From NCBI GenBank assembly GCA_038254545.1, contig JBBSGB010000001.1, positions 1 to 64,000 on the forward strand: a stretch of DNA of 64,000 nucleotides, in the 5' to 3' direction. The position numbers and the translations under genes were made by a program. Positions 6,731 to 15,476 of this stretch are shown one piece after another. Every line of letters begins with the position of its first letter. Within the stretch, counting starts at the first letter, position 1. The DNA is from CAHJXF01 sp038254545. GTDB taxonomy: Bacteria; Pseudomonadota; Gammaproteobacteria; Burkholderiales; Burkholderiaceae_D. The notes below the pieces were generated by a model, which saw nothing but the letters and a program-made list of their open reading frames with translations, was not told the DNA's origin and made no database searches.

Positions 6731-8191
6731 CTACTCGACCCGATAGTTCGGCGCTTCCTTGACGATCTGCACGTCGTGCACGTGCGACTCGCGTACGCCT
6801 GCAGTCGTGATTTCGACGAACTCGGCCTTGCCGCGCAGGTCGTCGATAGTCGCGCAGCCGCAGTAGCCCATGCTCTGGCGCAAGCCACCGACGAGCTGGA
6901 ACACGATCGCCACCACCGAGCCCTTGTAGGGCACGCGGCCTTCGATGCCTTCGGGAACGAACTTGTCGATGTTGTTGGCCGGATCCTGGAAGTAGCGATC
7001 GGCCGAGCCTTCGCTCATCGCACCCACCGACCCCATGCCGCGGTATTCCTTGTACGAACGTCCCTGGAAGAGGATGACTTCGCCGGGCGCTTCTTCGGTA
7101 CCCGCGAACATGCCGCCCATCATCACGCTCGATGCGCCCGCCGCGATCGCCTTCGAGATGTCTCCCGAGTAGCGGATGCCGCCGTCGGCGATCACGGGAA
7201 TGCCGGTGCCTTCGAGCGCCTTGGTGACGTTGGCGATCGCCGTGATCTGCGGCACGCCAACGCCTGCCACGATACGGGTCGTGCAGATCGAGCCCGGTCC
7301 GATGCCGACCTTGACGCCGTCGGCGCCGTGATCGGCCAGGGCCTTCGCGGCGTCGCCAGTGGCGATGTTGCCGCCGATCACCTGGATATTCGGATACTGC
7401 ACCTTGATCGCCTTGACTCTCGCGAGCACGTTAGCGCTGTGGCCGTGCGCGGTATCGACCACGAACACGTCGACCCCTGCGGTCGCAAGCGCCTCGGCGC
7501 GCTCGTCGGTGTCCGCGCCGATGCCGAGCGCCGCGCCCACGCGCAGCTTGCCCTGCTCGTCCTTGGACGCATGCGGATGCTCGACCGCCTTTTGGATGTC
7601 TTTCACGGTGATCAGCCCGCGCAGGTCGTCGTCGCCATTGACCACGACCACACGCTCGAGCCGATGGCGGTTCATCAGGCGCTTGGCTTCGTCGAGCGTC
7701 GCGCCTTCCTTGACGGTCACGAGCTTCTCGCGCGGCGTCATCTTGTCGCGCACTTCGGCGTCGAGCTCTTCCTCGAAGCGCAGATCGCGGTTGGTGATGA
7801 TGCCGACCACCTTGCGCCCCTCGACCACCGGAAAGCCCGAGATGCCGTGCTGATGCGTGAGCGCGATCACGTCGCGGATCTTCATCGATGGCGGGATCGT
7901 GATCGGGTCGCGCAGCACGCCCGATTCGAAACGCTTGACCCGTGCGACTTCACGCGCCTGATCCTTGCCGGGCATGTTCTTGTGGATGATGCCGATGCCG
8001 CCCTCTTGCGCCATCGCGATCGCGAGACGACCTTCGGTGACGGTGTCCATCGCCGCGGAGACCAGCGGGATGTTGAGCGCGATGCCGCGCGTGAGGCGCG
8101 TCGTGAGATCGGTGTCGCGGGGGAGGATGGCCGAGTAGGCCGGAACCAGCAGAACGTCGTCGAACGTGAGGGCTTTTTGACTCAAACGCAT
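6731..8191 (-). CDS. guaB: Inosine-5'-monophosphate dehydrogenase
   Basis: Oxidises IMP to XMP with NAD+, the first committed and rate-limiting step of guanine nucleotide synthesis. The 486-residue chain begins MRLSQKALTFDDVLLVPAYS. Two CBS domains lie at about residues 90-205 inserted in the TIM barrel. The catalytic cysteine is in GPGSICTTRIVAGVGVPQ, and the flap and active-site segments GGMFAGTEEAPGE and YKEYRGMGSVGAM are intact. A perfect TATAAT lies 27 bases upstream of the start within a striking dyad, suggesting a regulated promoter. guaA follows on the same strand after the transporter gene, the normal pathway partner. Confidence 0.97.
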   Translation of the reverse strand: MRLSQKALTFDDVLLVPAYSAILPRDTDLTTRLTRGIALNIPLVSAAMDTVTEGRLAIAMAQEGGIGIIHKNMPGKDQAREVARVKRFESGVLRDPITIPPSMKIRDVIALTHQHGISGFPVVEGRKVVGIITNRDLRFEEELDAEVRDKMTPREKLVTVKEGATLDEAKRLMNRHRLERVVVVNGDDDLRGLITVKDIQKAVEHPHASKDEQGKLRVGAALGIGADTDERAEALATAGVDVFVVDTAHGHSANVLARVKAIKVQYPNIQVIGGNIATGDAAKALADHGADGVKVGIGPGSICTTRIVAGVGVPQITAIANVTKALEGTGIPVIADGGIRYSGDISKAIAAGASSVMMGGMFAGTEEAPGEVILFQGRSYKEYRGMGSVGAMSEGSADRYFQDPANNIDKFVPEGIEGRVPYKGSVVAIVFQLVGGLRQSMGYCGCATIDDLRGKAEFVEITTAGVRESHVHDVQIVKEAPNYRVE

Positions 8192-8206
8192 TGCGTTTCC
8201 TTTTGT

Positions 8207-8238
8207 CCCAAAACGGAATTATACAGAAGGGTTTTGGG
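8207..8238 (-). promoter_or_regulatory. guaB promoter -10 inside an inverted repeat
   Basis: The minus strand has TATAAT at 8218-8223. It lies between the arms of a perfect 8-base inverted repeat, CCCAAAAC (8207-8214) and GTTTTGGG (8231-8238). No good TTGACA is seen at the usual distance. A dyad centred on the -10 would suit repressor control, or the arms could form a hairpin at the start of the message. It does not match the E. coli PurR box well. Confidence 0.45.
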
Positions 8239-8461
8239 CGGGCCGCTGCACTCCACGTCACATTCGTGTCATCGGCGGGGGTGCGGCATGCGTTTCCTCT
8301 CGAACGGGTTGGGAGAAGGCGCCCGCTCACGATCAGCGCTTTCCTATCTGTCGCGTATTCGCCCTATTGCACTGGCTGTCATCTCCGGTCCTTCGTTGCC
8401 ACGTTGACGCTCGACAGTCGCTGACGTACCGTTGGCGCCAACTCTTGCGAGACCCATCCGA

Positions 8462-8986
8462 ATGAAATCCATTCCACGCTTTGCTCTCGGAAGTTTGATC
8501 GTTGCGGCGGCGCTCGTTGCGAGTCCCGCGTACGCGCAGTGGCTGTGGAAGGACGATGCCGGCCGCGTCGTCGCCAGCGATCAACCACCGCCGACCAACG
8601 TGCCGTTGTCTCGAATCCTGAAGTCGCCGAGGCCGCGCGTCGTCGATGTCACGCCGACGCCTGCCGCCAAGGATGGAGAGGTCAAGGACGCGGCGAGGGC
8701 CGAGACCAAGGTCGATGCGCCCAAGACCATTGCCGATCGCGATCTGGAATACAAGCAGCGCCAGAAAGAATCGGCAGAGGCCGCCAAGAAGGCCGATGAA
8801 GAAGCGACCAAGGTCAAGGCGATGCAGGAGAACTGCACGGCTGTGCGCGGCAATCTCGCGGGCCTGCAGAGTGGCGGGCGTGCCGCGAGGGTCAATGACA
8901 GAGGTGAGAAGTACTACATCGACGATGCGCAGCGCCAGGCCGAAATCGCGAAGTCGCAGGCGCAGGTCGCGCAGTATTGCAAGTAA
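8462..8986 (+). CDS. Exported DUF4124-domain protein
   Basis: A 174-residue protein with a signal peptide (MKSIPRFALGSLIVAAALVA, cleaved after an AYA). The short DUF4124 motif QWLWKDDAGRVVASDQPPP follows at once; these domains bind or sense something in the periplasm but have no defined function. After a Pro-rich linker (about residues 55-75) there is a long charged helix of Lys/Glu/Ala (about 85-125), probably a coiled coil. Two cysteines occur in the last 60 residues. It stands alone, divergent from guaB and convergent with rnfH. The ATG at 8462 is chosen because an upstream in-frame ATG at 8432 would bury the signal peptide. Confidence 0.8.
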   Translation: MKSIPRFALGSLIVAAALVASPAYAQWLWKDDAGRVVASDQPPPTNVPLSRILKSPRPRVVDVTPTPAAKDGEVKDAARAETKVDAPKTIADRDLEYKQRQKESAEAAKKADEEATKVKAMQENCTAVRGNLAGLQSGGRAARVNDRGEKYYIDDAQRQAEIAKSQAQVAQYCK

Positions 8987-9037
8987 CTGCGGCGAGTAAC
9001 TGTGGCACATGGCTGCGCACCGAACGGCAGCGCAGGG

Positions 9038-9340
9038 TCAGATTTTCTTCGAGGCCCCGCGTGCCGCCTCGGCGCGTTTCTTCTCGACGCGGCGCCGCCG
9101 CGCTTCCATCGGATCGACGATCAGCGGCCGATAGACCTCCACGCGATCGCCGTCCTGCAGGCACGCTTGCCTGTCGGCACGCTTGCCGAAAATTCCGAAC
9201 GTCAGAGCCTCGCGCGCGAGCGACAGGCGTTCGACGATGCGGCTGGCCGCAAGCGCGTCACCCAGCGTCGCCCCGGGATCGAGTTCGACGGCGATGCGCG
9301 TTGCGCCGCTCGCGTCGGCATAGCAGACTTCGACCTTCAT
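9038..9340 (-). CDS. rnfH: RnfH family (UPF0125) ubiquitin-fold protein
   Basis: A 100-residue beta-grasp protein of the RnfH/UPF0125 family. It starts MKVEVCYADASGATRIAVEL, has the conserved GIFGKRADRQACLQDGDRVE core and YRPLIVDPMEARRRR, and ends in a basic tail. The biochemical role is not settled; the family is found beside ratA and smpB, and some members sit in Rnf electron-transport operons. Here it follows ratA by 24 bases on the same strand, the normal ratA-rnfH arrangement opposite smpB. Length matches relatives. Confidence 0.9.
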   Translation of the reverse strand: MKVEVCYADASGATRIAVELDPGATLGDALAASRIVERLSLAREALTFGIFGKRADRQACLQDGDRVEVYRPLIVDPMEARRRRVEKKRAEAARGASKKI

Positions 9341-9364
9341 GGCGTGGATCGGGAGCCGCGCGTT

Positions 9365-9805
9365 TCACGCGGCATTGTCGGCAATCGCATCGGCTCGCAT
9401 CACGAAGCTGTCGACCATCGACGCCGCGATCTGATGGAACACCGGACCGACCAGCTTGCCGAGCAGGAAGTTGTTGAAGTCGTAGTCGAGCGCGAGTTCG
9501 ACCTTGCAGCCGTCGTCCCCCAACGGCGTGAACCGCCATCCGCCTTCGAGCCGCGAGAACGGGCCTTCGACGAGTTGCATGTCGATGCGCTCGAAAGGGA
9601 CCTGGCGGTTGATCGTCGTGAAGCTCTGGCCGATGCCGTGGAAGCGGATGTCGATGGCGGCCGTCACCGCATCGCCGTCGCGCGAGAGGATGCGCGTGCC
9701 GCCACACCACGGAAGAAAGTCGGGATAGGACTCGATGTCGGCCACCAGCGCGAACATGCTTTCTGCGCTATGCCTGACCAGCACGGACTTTGCTACGGAT
9801 GCCAT
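9365..9805 (-). CDS. ratA: RatA / START-like coenzyme Q-binding family protein
   Basis: A 146-residue START-domain protein that starts MASVAKSVLVRHSAESMFAL and has the family motifs ESYPDFLPWCGG and, near the C-terminus, VDSFVMRADAI. In E. coli RatA was reported as a toxin that blocks 70S assembly. The same family includes the mitochondrial Coq10 ubiquinone-binding protein, which may be the more general role. The ATG at 9805 is used because the upstream in-frame start at 9907 would run into smpB's promoter and first codon. It is divergent from smpB with about 100 bases between, and is followed by rnfH. Confidence 0.9.
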   Translation of the reverse strand: MASVAKSVLVRHSAESMFALVADIESYPDFLPWCGGTRILSRDGDAVTAAIDIRFHGIGQSFTTINRQVPFERIDMQLVEGPFSRLEGGWRFTPLGDDGCKVELALDYDFNNFLLGKLVGPVFHQIAASMVDSFVMRADAIADNAA

Positions 9806-9909
9806 GGGGTGGCGATGCGGTTTGCCATGCGGGTTGCCACTAGAATGCGCGTTCGCGCCGCCGAGGAAGTGCGCCGATTCTACCGAAGGCTTTGTCCCGT
9901 CCCGCAATC

Positions 9910-10353
9910 ATGAGCATCATCGACAACCGGAAGGCGTTTCACGAATACTTCGTCGAGGACCGCTTCGAGGCCGGCCTCGTGCTCGAAGGCTGGGAAGCCA
10001 AGGCGATACGCGAAGGCCGCGCCAACATCAAGGAAGCCTATGTGCTGGTGCGCGGCGCCGAAGTGTTCCTGTTCGGCGCGCACATCACGCCGCTGCTCAG
10101 CGCCTCGACCCACATCACGCCCGACCCGACGCGCACGCGCAAGCTGCTGCTGCATGCCGAAGAAATCAAGAAGCTGATCGGCAAGGTCGAACGCGCCGGC
10201 TATACGCTGGTGCCGATCAACCTGCACTTCACGAAGGGCCGCATCAAGCTCGAGATCGGTCTCGCGAAAGGCAAGAGGCTGCACGACAAACGGCAGACCG
10301 AGAAGGATCGCGACTGGAAGCGCGAACAGCAGCGGTTGATGAAGACGCGTTGA
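9910..10353 (+). CDS. smpB: SsrA-binding protein (trans-translation)
   Basis: Binds tmRNA and brings it to stalled ribosomes so that incomplete proteins are tagged and released. The 147-residue chain starts MSIIDNRKAFHEYFVEDRFE and has the OB-fold signatures LEGWEAKAIREGRANIKEAY and LVPINLHFTKGRIKLEIGLA. It ends in a basic tail (KREQQRLMKTR) that inserts in the mRNA channel. An upstream in-frame ATG at 9892 is possible, but the MSIIDN start matches homologues. It is divergent from ratA. The ssrA gene itself is not in this window. Confidence 0.97.
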   Translation: MSIIDNRKAFHEYFVEDRFEAGLVLEGWEAKAIREGRANIKEAYVLVRGAEVFLFGAHITPLLSASTHITPDPTRTRKLLLHAEEIKKLIGKVERAGYTLVPINLHFTKGRIKLEIGLAKGKRLHDKRQTEKDRDWKREQQRLMKTR

Positions 10354-10375
10354 GCGCCCTGCCGTCTGCGCCGAT

Positions 10376-11302
10376 TCAGCGCGAAACGCGCTGGCTCTTG
10401 ACCGTCTGCATCGCCGACGCGATCAGTGTCGAGATGTTCGACAGATCGCCAGGCACGATCAAGGTGTTGCCGGTTTTGGCGAGCTTCTCGAACGCAGCGA
10501 CGTACTGCTCGGCAACCTTGAAGTTGACCGACTCCATGCCGCCCGGCCCTGCGATCGACGCGCCCACCTGACGGATTGCTGCAGCATTCGCTTCGGCCAC
10601 CGCGATGATCGCCGACGCTTCGCCCTGCGCGCGATTGATCGCGGCCTGACGTTCGCCTTCGGAGCGCTGGATCTGTGCTTCGCGTTCGCCAGTCGCAATG
10701 TTGATCTGCTCCTGCTTGCGACCTTCCGACGCAGCGATCAACGCGCGCTTCTCGCGCTCGGCGGTGATCTGCGCCTGCATCGCGTGGAGAATTTCTTTCG
10801 GCGGCGTGAGGTCCTTGATCTCGTAGCGCAGCACTTTCACACCCCAGTTCGCGGCCGACTCGTCGATCGCCGCCACGATGCTCGCGTTGATGTGATCGCG
10901 CTCCTCGAAGGTCTTGTCGAGCTCCATCTTGCCGATGATGCTGCGCAGCGTGGTCTGTGCCAACTGCGTGATCGCGACGATGAAGTTCGACGAGCCGTAG
11001 GACGCGCGCATCGGATCGGTGACCTGGAAGAACAGGATGCCGTCCACCTGCAGCTGCGTGTTGTCGCGTGTGATGCAGATCTGGCTGGGCACGTCGAGCG
11101 GGATCTCTTTCAACACGTGCTTGTAGGCGACGCGATCGATGAAGGGGATGACGATGTTCAACCCCGGCGCCAAGGTCGCGTGATACTTGCCCAGGCGCTC
11201 GACGATCCACGCGTGCTGCTGCGGAACGACCTTGATGGTCTGCACCGCGAACACGATGAAGATGATGAATAGAACGAGTGCGACGATGCCTACGCCTTGC
11301 AT
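10376..11302 (-). CDS. SPFH/stomatin-family membrane protein (QmcA-like)
   Basis: A 308-residue protein with one N-terminal membrane helix (MQGVGIVALVLFIIFIVFAV). The SPFH/Band 7 domain (about residues 20-200) includes the typical VPQQHAWIVERLGKY and LAPGLNIVIPFIDRVAYKH stretches, and a long Ala/Glu-rich coiled coil lies at about 200-255. Stomatins form large membrane-bound cages or rings and often work with NfeD partners. The nfeD gene is 86 bases upstream on the same strand, the usual pair. It ends convergently against smpB with 22 bases between. E. coli QmcA (YbbK) is the closest well-known relative. Confidence 0.9.
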   Translation of the reverse strand: MQGVGIVALVLFIIFIVFAVQTIKVVPQQHAWIVERLGKYHATLAPGLNIVIPFIDRVAYKHVLKEIPLDVPSQICITRDNTQLQVDGILFFQVTDPMRASYGSSNFIVAITQLAQTTLRSIIGKMELDKTFEERDHINASIVAAIDESAANWGVKVLRYEIKDLTPPKEILHAMQAQITAEREKRALIAASEGRKQEQINIATGEREAQIQRSEGERQAAINRAQGEASAIIAVAEANAAAIRQVGASIAGPGGMESVNFKVAEQYVAAFEKLAKTGNTLIVPGDLSNISTLIASAMQTVKSQRVSR

Positions 11303-11388
11303 GGATGTTCCTTCGAATGGCGATGTGAAGTGGGGAATGCGAAGCGGGGAATGCGAAACGATCGAGGCGTACTGGATGAACGCGAGCT

Positions 11389-11817
11389 CTACGAAACCGG
11401 CACGACGATCAGCGTGCTGCCGCGCACGGCCTTGATCACCTGCGCGCCCGCCTTGGGCGCTGCACCCGGCTCGAGCGCGACGTCCCACTGGCAGCCACGG
11501 TACCGTACGTGCGCCGTCCGATCGTGCCAGGTCTCGACCTGCACGACCTCGCCGATGTCGAGGATCACGTCGCGATTTTCCGCAGCGTCGCCGTTCAACC
11601 GGCGCATGCCCCAGCGCGTGCGGCGCAGGATCAGCGTGGCAGCGATACCGACCGCCGCCCCGATCACGAGTTGCAGCGGAACGCCGCCTCCCGCAAGTGC
11701 CACCATGCCGCCGATGGCGCAACCGATCGCGACCATCAGCAGGTAGAAGGTCCCGGTCATCAATTCGGCGATCAACAAGCCGAAGGCCAGCACGAACCAC
11801 CACACGACATCGTTCAT
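11389..11817 (-). CDS. Short NfeD-family membrane protein
   Basis: A 142-residue NfeD protein of the short class, lacking the protease domain. Three to four membrane helices occupy residues 1-65, and a soluble OB-fold domain (about 80-142) follows, ending VRGSTLIVVPVS. Short NfeD proteins partner with SPFH proteins, as in E. coli YbbJ-QmcA, and are thought to stabilise or open the SPFH cage. The SPFH gene follows directly. It starts 34 bases after the stop of ppsA, so read-through from ppsA is possible. Confidence 0.85.
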   Translation of the reverse strand: MNDVVWWFVLAFGLLIAELMTGTFYLLMVAIGCAIGGMVALAGGGVPLQLVIGAAVGIAATLILRRTRWGMRRLNGDAAENRDVILDIGEVVQVETWHDRTAHVRYRGCQWDVALEPGAAPKAGAQVIKAVRGSTLIVVPVS

Positions 11818-11851
11818 GGCGAACCTCTCATCGACAGCGATACACAGCTTT

Positions 11852-14311
11852 TCATTGCTGCACCTTCGCGAGCTGATTCCAGGTATCGACGACCGTGTCC
11901 GGATTCAGCGAGATCGATTCGATCCCCTCTTTCATCAGCCACGCGGCGAAATCGGGATGATCCGACGGTCCCTGTCCACAGATGCCGACGTACTTGCCCT
12001 TAGCAAGGCAGGTCGAGATCGCCTGCTGGAGCAGCGCCATGACGGCCGGGTCGCGTTCGTCGAAGCCCTCGGCGACCAGACCCGAATCGCGGTCGAGTCC
12101 CAGGGTCAATTGCGTGAGGTCGTTCGATCCGATCGAGAAGCCGTCGAAATATTCGAGGAAGCTGTCGGCAAGGATCGCGTTGGACGGCAGCTCGCACATC
12201 ATCACGATGCGCAGCGCCGCGTTCGCGTTTGCTTCCGCGCTTGCACCCGCGCCGGCTCCCGGTTTGGAACCATCGGCCTTGCCGCGCTCGAGCCCGTTCT
12301 TTGCCAGCAGGTCGATCACCCGCTTGGCTTCGGTGAGCGTGCGCACGAAGGGGACCATCAGCTCGACGTTGGTCAGCCCCATCTCGTCGCGCACGCGCTT
12401 CATCGCCAGGCATTCGAGCTCGAAGCATTCGGCGAAGTCGGGCGCGAGATAGCGCGCGGCGCCGCGCAGCCCCAGCATCGGGTTCTCTTCGTCGGGCTCG
12501 TAACGCGAGCCGCCAATCAGCTTCTTGTACTCGTTGGATTTGAAGTCCGACAGCCGCACGATCACCTTCTTCGGCCAGAACGCCGCCGCGATCGTGGCGA
12601 CGCCTTCAGCCAGCTTGTCCACATAGAACGCGCGCGGCGATGCATGCCCACGCGCGACGCTCTCGACGGCCTTCTTCAGATCCGCATCGATGTTCGGATA
12701 GTCGAGGATCGCCTTGGGATGGATGCCGATGTTGTTGTTGATGATGAATTCGAGACGCGCGAGGCCGACGCCGTCGTTGGGAATCGCACGGAAGTCGAAG
12801 GCGAGTTGCGGATTGCCGACGTTCATCATGATCTTGACGGGGATCACCGGGAGCTCGCCGCGCACCACCTCGGTCACTTCCATATCGAGCACGCCGTCAT
12901 AGACATGGCCTTCGTCGCCCTCGGCGCACGAGACGGTGACGAGAGTGCCTTCGGTCAGGCGATCGGTCGCGTCGCCGCAGCCGACCACCGCGGGCACGCC
13001 GAGCTCGCGCGCGATGATGGCCGCATGACAGGTGCGACCGCCGCGATTGGTGACGATCGCCGAGGCCCGCTTCATCACCGGCTCCCAGTTGGGATCGGTC
13101 ATGTCGGCGACAAGTACATCGCCCGCTTGTACCTTGTCCATCTCGCTCGGGTCCTCGACGATGCGCACCCGGCCCGTTCCGATCTTCTGCCCGATCGCCC
13201 GTCCGCTCGCGAGCACCGTCGCACGCTCGGCCGCTCCGCCTTTCAAACGGAATTTCTGCTCCGAAGTGCCGGCCTTGACCTGCGAGCGTACCGTCTCGGG
13301 CCGCGCTTGGAGGATGTAGAGCTTGCCGTCGTTGCCGTCCTTGCCCCACTCGATATCCATGGCGCGACCGTAGTGCTTCTCGATGGTCAACGCGTATTGC
13401 GCGAGCTCGATCACCTCGTCGTCCGTGAGCGAATAGCGATTGCGCTGCTCGATCGATGCATCGACGGTGCGCACGCGTTCCTTCGAACCGGCGGGCGCGA
13501 ACTCCATGCGGATCAGCTTCGAGCCGATCTGACGGCGGATGATGGCGCGCTTGCCGGCTTCGAGCATCGGCTTGTGCACGTAGAACTCGTCGGGATTGAC
13601 CGCGCCCTGCACCACTGTCTCGCCCAGACCATAGCTCGACGTGATGAACACCACGTCCTCGAAGCCCGACTCGGTGTCGATCGTGAACATCACGCCCGCC
13701 GCGCCGAGATCGCTGCGAACCATGCGCTGCACGCCGGCCGACAATGCGATCTCGGTTTCGGCGTAACCCTTGTGCACGCGGTAGGAAATCGCGCGATCGT
13801 TGTAGAGCGACGCGAACACTTCGCGGATCGCCACCAGCACGTCGTCGATGCCGACCACGTTGAGGAAAGTCTCCTGCTGGCCCGCGAAGGATGCGTCGGG
13901 AAGATCTTCGGCGGTGGCCGACGAGCGCACCGCGAACGACGCGGTATCCACGCCTTTCGCGTTGGAGTCGCCGGCCAGACTCGCAAAGGCGGCGCGCACT
14001 TCGTTCTCGAAAGCTTGCGGCAGAGGCGCTTCGATGATCCAGCCGCGAATCTCCTTGCCCGCGGCAGCCAGTTTCCTGACGTCGTTGGCGTCGAGCGACG
14101 CGAGCCGCGTCGCAATCCGTTCGGTCAGGCCGCTTTCCGAAAGAAACTCGCGGTAGGCCGCGGCAGTGGTCGCAAAGCCGGCCGGGACGCGCACACCTGC
14201 ATTGGCGAGCTGGCTGATCATCTCCCCGAGCGAGGAATTCTTTCCGCCGACCGCATCGACATCGCTGGATCGCAATTGCGTGAAATCGATGACTCGTGCC
14301 TGTTGCGACAT
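11852..14311 (-). CDS. ppsA: Phosphoenolpyruvate synthase (pyruvate, water dikinase)
   Basis: Makes PEP from pyruvate with ATP giving AMP and phosphate, for gluconeogenesis. The 819-residue chain starts MSQQARVIDFTQLRSSDVDA. An ATP-grasp N-terminal domain (VRSSATAEDLPDASFAGQQE) is followed by the swivelling phosphohistidine domain with its His in TRGGRTCHAAIIARELG. The C-terminal TIM barrel has its catalytic Cys in GKYVGICGQGPSDHP. A low-complexity Gly/Ala/Ser/Asn insertion (around 12216-12290) lies in the barrel. It is divergent from ppsR, the kinase/phosphatase that controls it. The ATG at 14311 fits homologues; the in-frame upstream codons do not. Confidence 0.97.
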   Translation of the reverse strand: MSQQARVIDFTQLRSSDVDAVGGKNSSLGEMISQLANAGVRVPAGFATTAAAYREFLSESGLTERIATRLASLDANDVRKLAAAGKEIRGWIIEAPLPQAFENEVRAAFASLAGDSNAKGVDTASFAVRSSATAEDLPDASFAGQQETFLNVVGIDDVLVAIREVFASLYNDRAISYRVHKGYAETEIALSAGVQRMVRSDLGAAGVMFTIDTESGFEDVVFITSSYGLGETVVQGAVNPDEFYVHKPMLEAGKRAIIRRQIGSKLIRMEFAPAGSKERVRTVDASIEQRNRYSLTDDEVIELAQYALTIEKHYGRAMDIEWGKDGNDGKLYILQARPETVRSQVKAGTSEQKFRLKGGAAERATVLASGRAIGQKIGTGRVRIVEDPSEMDKVQAGDVLVADMTDPNWEPVMKRASAIVTNRGGRTCHAAIIARELGVPAVVGCGDATDRLTEGTLVTVSCAEGDEGHVYDGVLDMEVTEVVRGELPVIPVKIMMNVGNPQLAFDFRAIPNDGVGLARLEFIINNNIGIHPKAILDYPNIDADLKKAVESVARGHASPRAFYVDKLAEGVATIAAAFWPKKVIVRLSDFKSNEYKKLIGGSRYEPDEENPMLGLRGAARYLAPDFAECFELECLAMKRVRDEMGLTNVELMVPFVRTLTEAKRVIDLLAKNGLERGKADGSKPGAGAGASAEANANAALRIVMMCELPSNAILADSFLEYFDGFSIGSNDLTQLTLGLDRDSGLVAEGFDERDPAVMALLQQAISTCLAKGKYVGICGQGPSDHPDFAAWLMKEGIESISLNPDTVVDTWNQLAKVQQ

Positions 14312-14424
14312 GGGCGTTACCGCTTCCTTGATGTTAAATTCCGCCACCGCCTGGCGTGACTTCCACCTGCTTGCCGATTCTAACCTGTGGGTACCGCGCC
14401 GCCGTTCGCCGCTCGCCCTTCTTG

Positions 14425-15345
14425 ATGCCCCGATCGATGCCGCAGTCATCTCGCAGTGAATCCCAGAGCGCAGCGCGCAGTGTGCCCACGTCCGACGCGA
14501 CGGTTGTGACCACACCAGTGCCCGCCACCGTCCGAACCGTGTTCTTCGTCTCCGATGGAACCGGCATCACGGCCGAGACCTTCGGGCACAGCCTGCTGGC
14601 GCAGTTCGAAGGCGTCGAGCTCAAGCAGATCCGCATCCCCTTCATCGACACGATGGACAAGGCGGGCGACGTGATCGAGCGCATCAACAACGTGGCCATG
14701 ACCGACAAGCTGCGGCCGATCGTGTTCTCGACCTTGGTCGATCCCGAAATCAACTATGCGGTTCGCTGCGCGAACGGCCTGTTCCTCGACATGATCGAGA
14801 CCTTCGTCGAGCCGCTCGAAAAGGAGCTCGGCGTCAAGTCGACGCATTCGATCGGCCGTTCGCACAACATCGCCGACTCCAAGCAATACAACCAGCGGAT
14901 CGACGCGATCAACTTTGCACTGGCCCACGACGATGGCCAGACGCACGGCGGCCTGACCAACGCGGACGTGATCCTGGTGGGTGTCTCGCGCAGCGGCAAG
15001 ACACCCACCAGCCTTTACCTGGCGATGCAGTACGGGATCAAGGCGGCCAACTATCCACTGATCCCGGAAGACTTCGAACGCGATCGCCTGCCGTCGGTGC
15101 TGCCCGAGTTCCGCGCCAAGCTGTTCGGGCTGTCGATCGCACCCGAGCGCCTGGCCGAAGTGCGCCACGAGCGCCGTCCCAACAGCAAATATGCGGCGCT
15201 CGAGAATTGCCGGGCCGAGGTGATCGCGGCAGAAGCCATGATGCGTCGCGAAGGGATACGCTGGCTATCCTCGACGACCAAATCGATCGAGGAGATCGCG
15301 ACCACGATCCTGCAGGAAATCCGGCTCGAACGTCGCTCGTTCTGA
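14425..15345 (+). CDS. ppsR: PEP synthase regulatory kinase/pyrophosphorylase
   Basis: Switches PpsA off by ADP-dependent phosphorylation and on again by phosphate-dependent dephosphorylation. The conserved domain starts RTVFFVSDGTGITAETFGHS and contains the P-loop-like GVSRSGKTPTSLYLA near the centre, ending with IEEIATTILQEIRLERRSF. The start is uncertain: I use the ATG at 14425, but ATG 14437, GTG 14482 or GTG 14518 also fit and homologues need only a few residues before RTVFF. It is divergent from its target ppsA, with the shared control region between 14312 and about 14420. Confidence 0.93.
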   Translation: MPRSMPQSSRSESQSAARSVPTSDATVVTTPVPATVRTVFFVSDGTGITAETFGHSLLAQFEGVELKQIRIPFIDTMDKAGDVIERINNVAMTDKLRPIVFSTLVDPEINYAVRCANGLFLDMIETFVEPLEKELGVKSTHSIGRSHNIADSKQYNQRIDAINFALAHDDGQTHGGLTNADVILVGVSRSGKTPTSLYLAMQYGIKAANYPLIPEDFERDRLPSVLPEFRAKLFGLSIAPERLAEVRHERRPNSKYAALENCRAEVIAAEAMMRREGIRWLSSTTKSIEEIATTILQEIRLERRSF

Positions 15346-15476
15346 TGCAGTCGCGTGACCCTACAAAACAACGCTGCTGCGGGCTCGCCCGACCAGCGGC
15401 GATCGACGTCGCCGTATGCGCGAACGAATGAGGACGGCATGTTCCGATGGCTATAATTGATCAGGGGAGTCGACGC

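Noticed and set aside
11816..14359. 847-codon open frame opposite ppsA
   Set aside because: Exact antisense of a well-conserved gene, no recognisable motif and biased composition.
14425..15345. Adenylate-kinase-like gene
   Set aside because: The P-loop GVSRSGKTPTS and the SDGTGITAE start are specific to the PEP synthase regulatory family, and ppsA is divergent to it.
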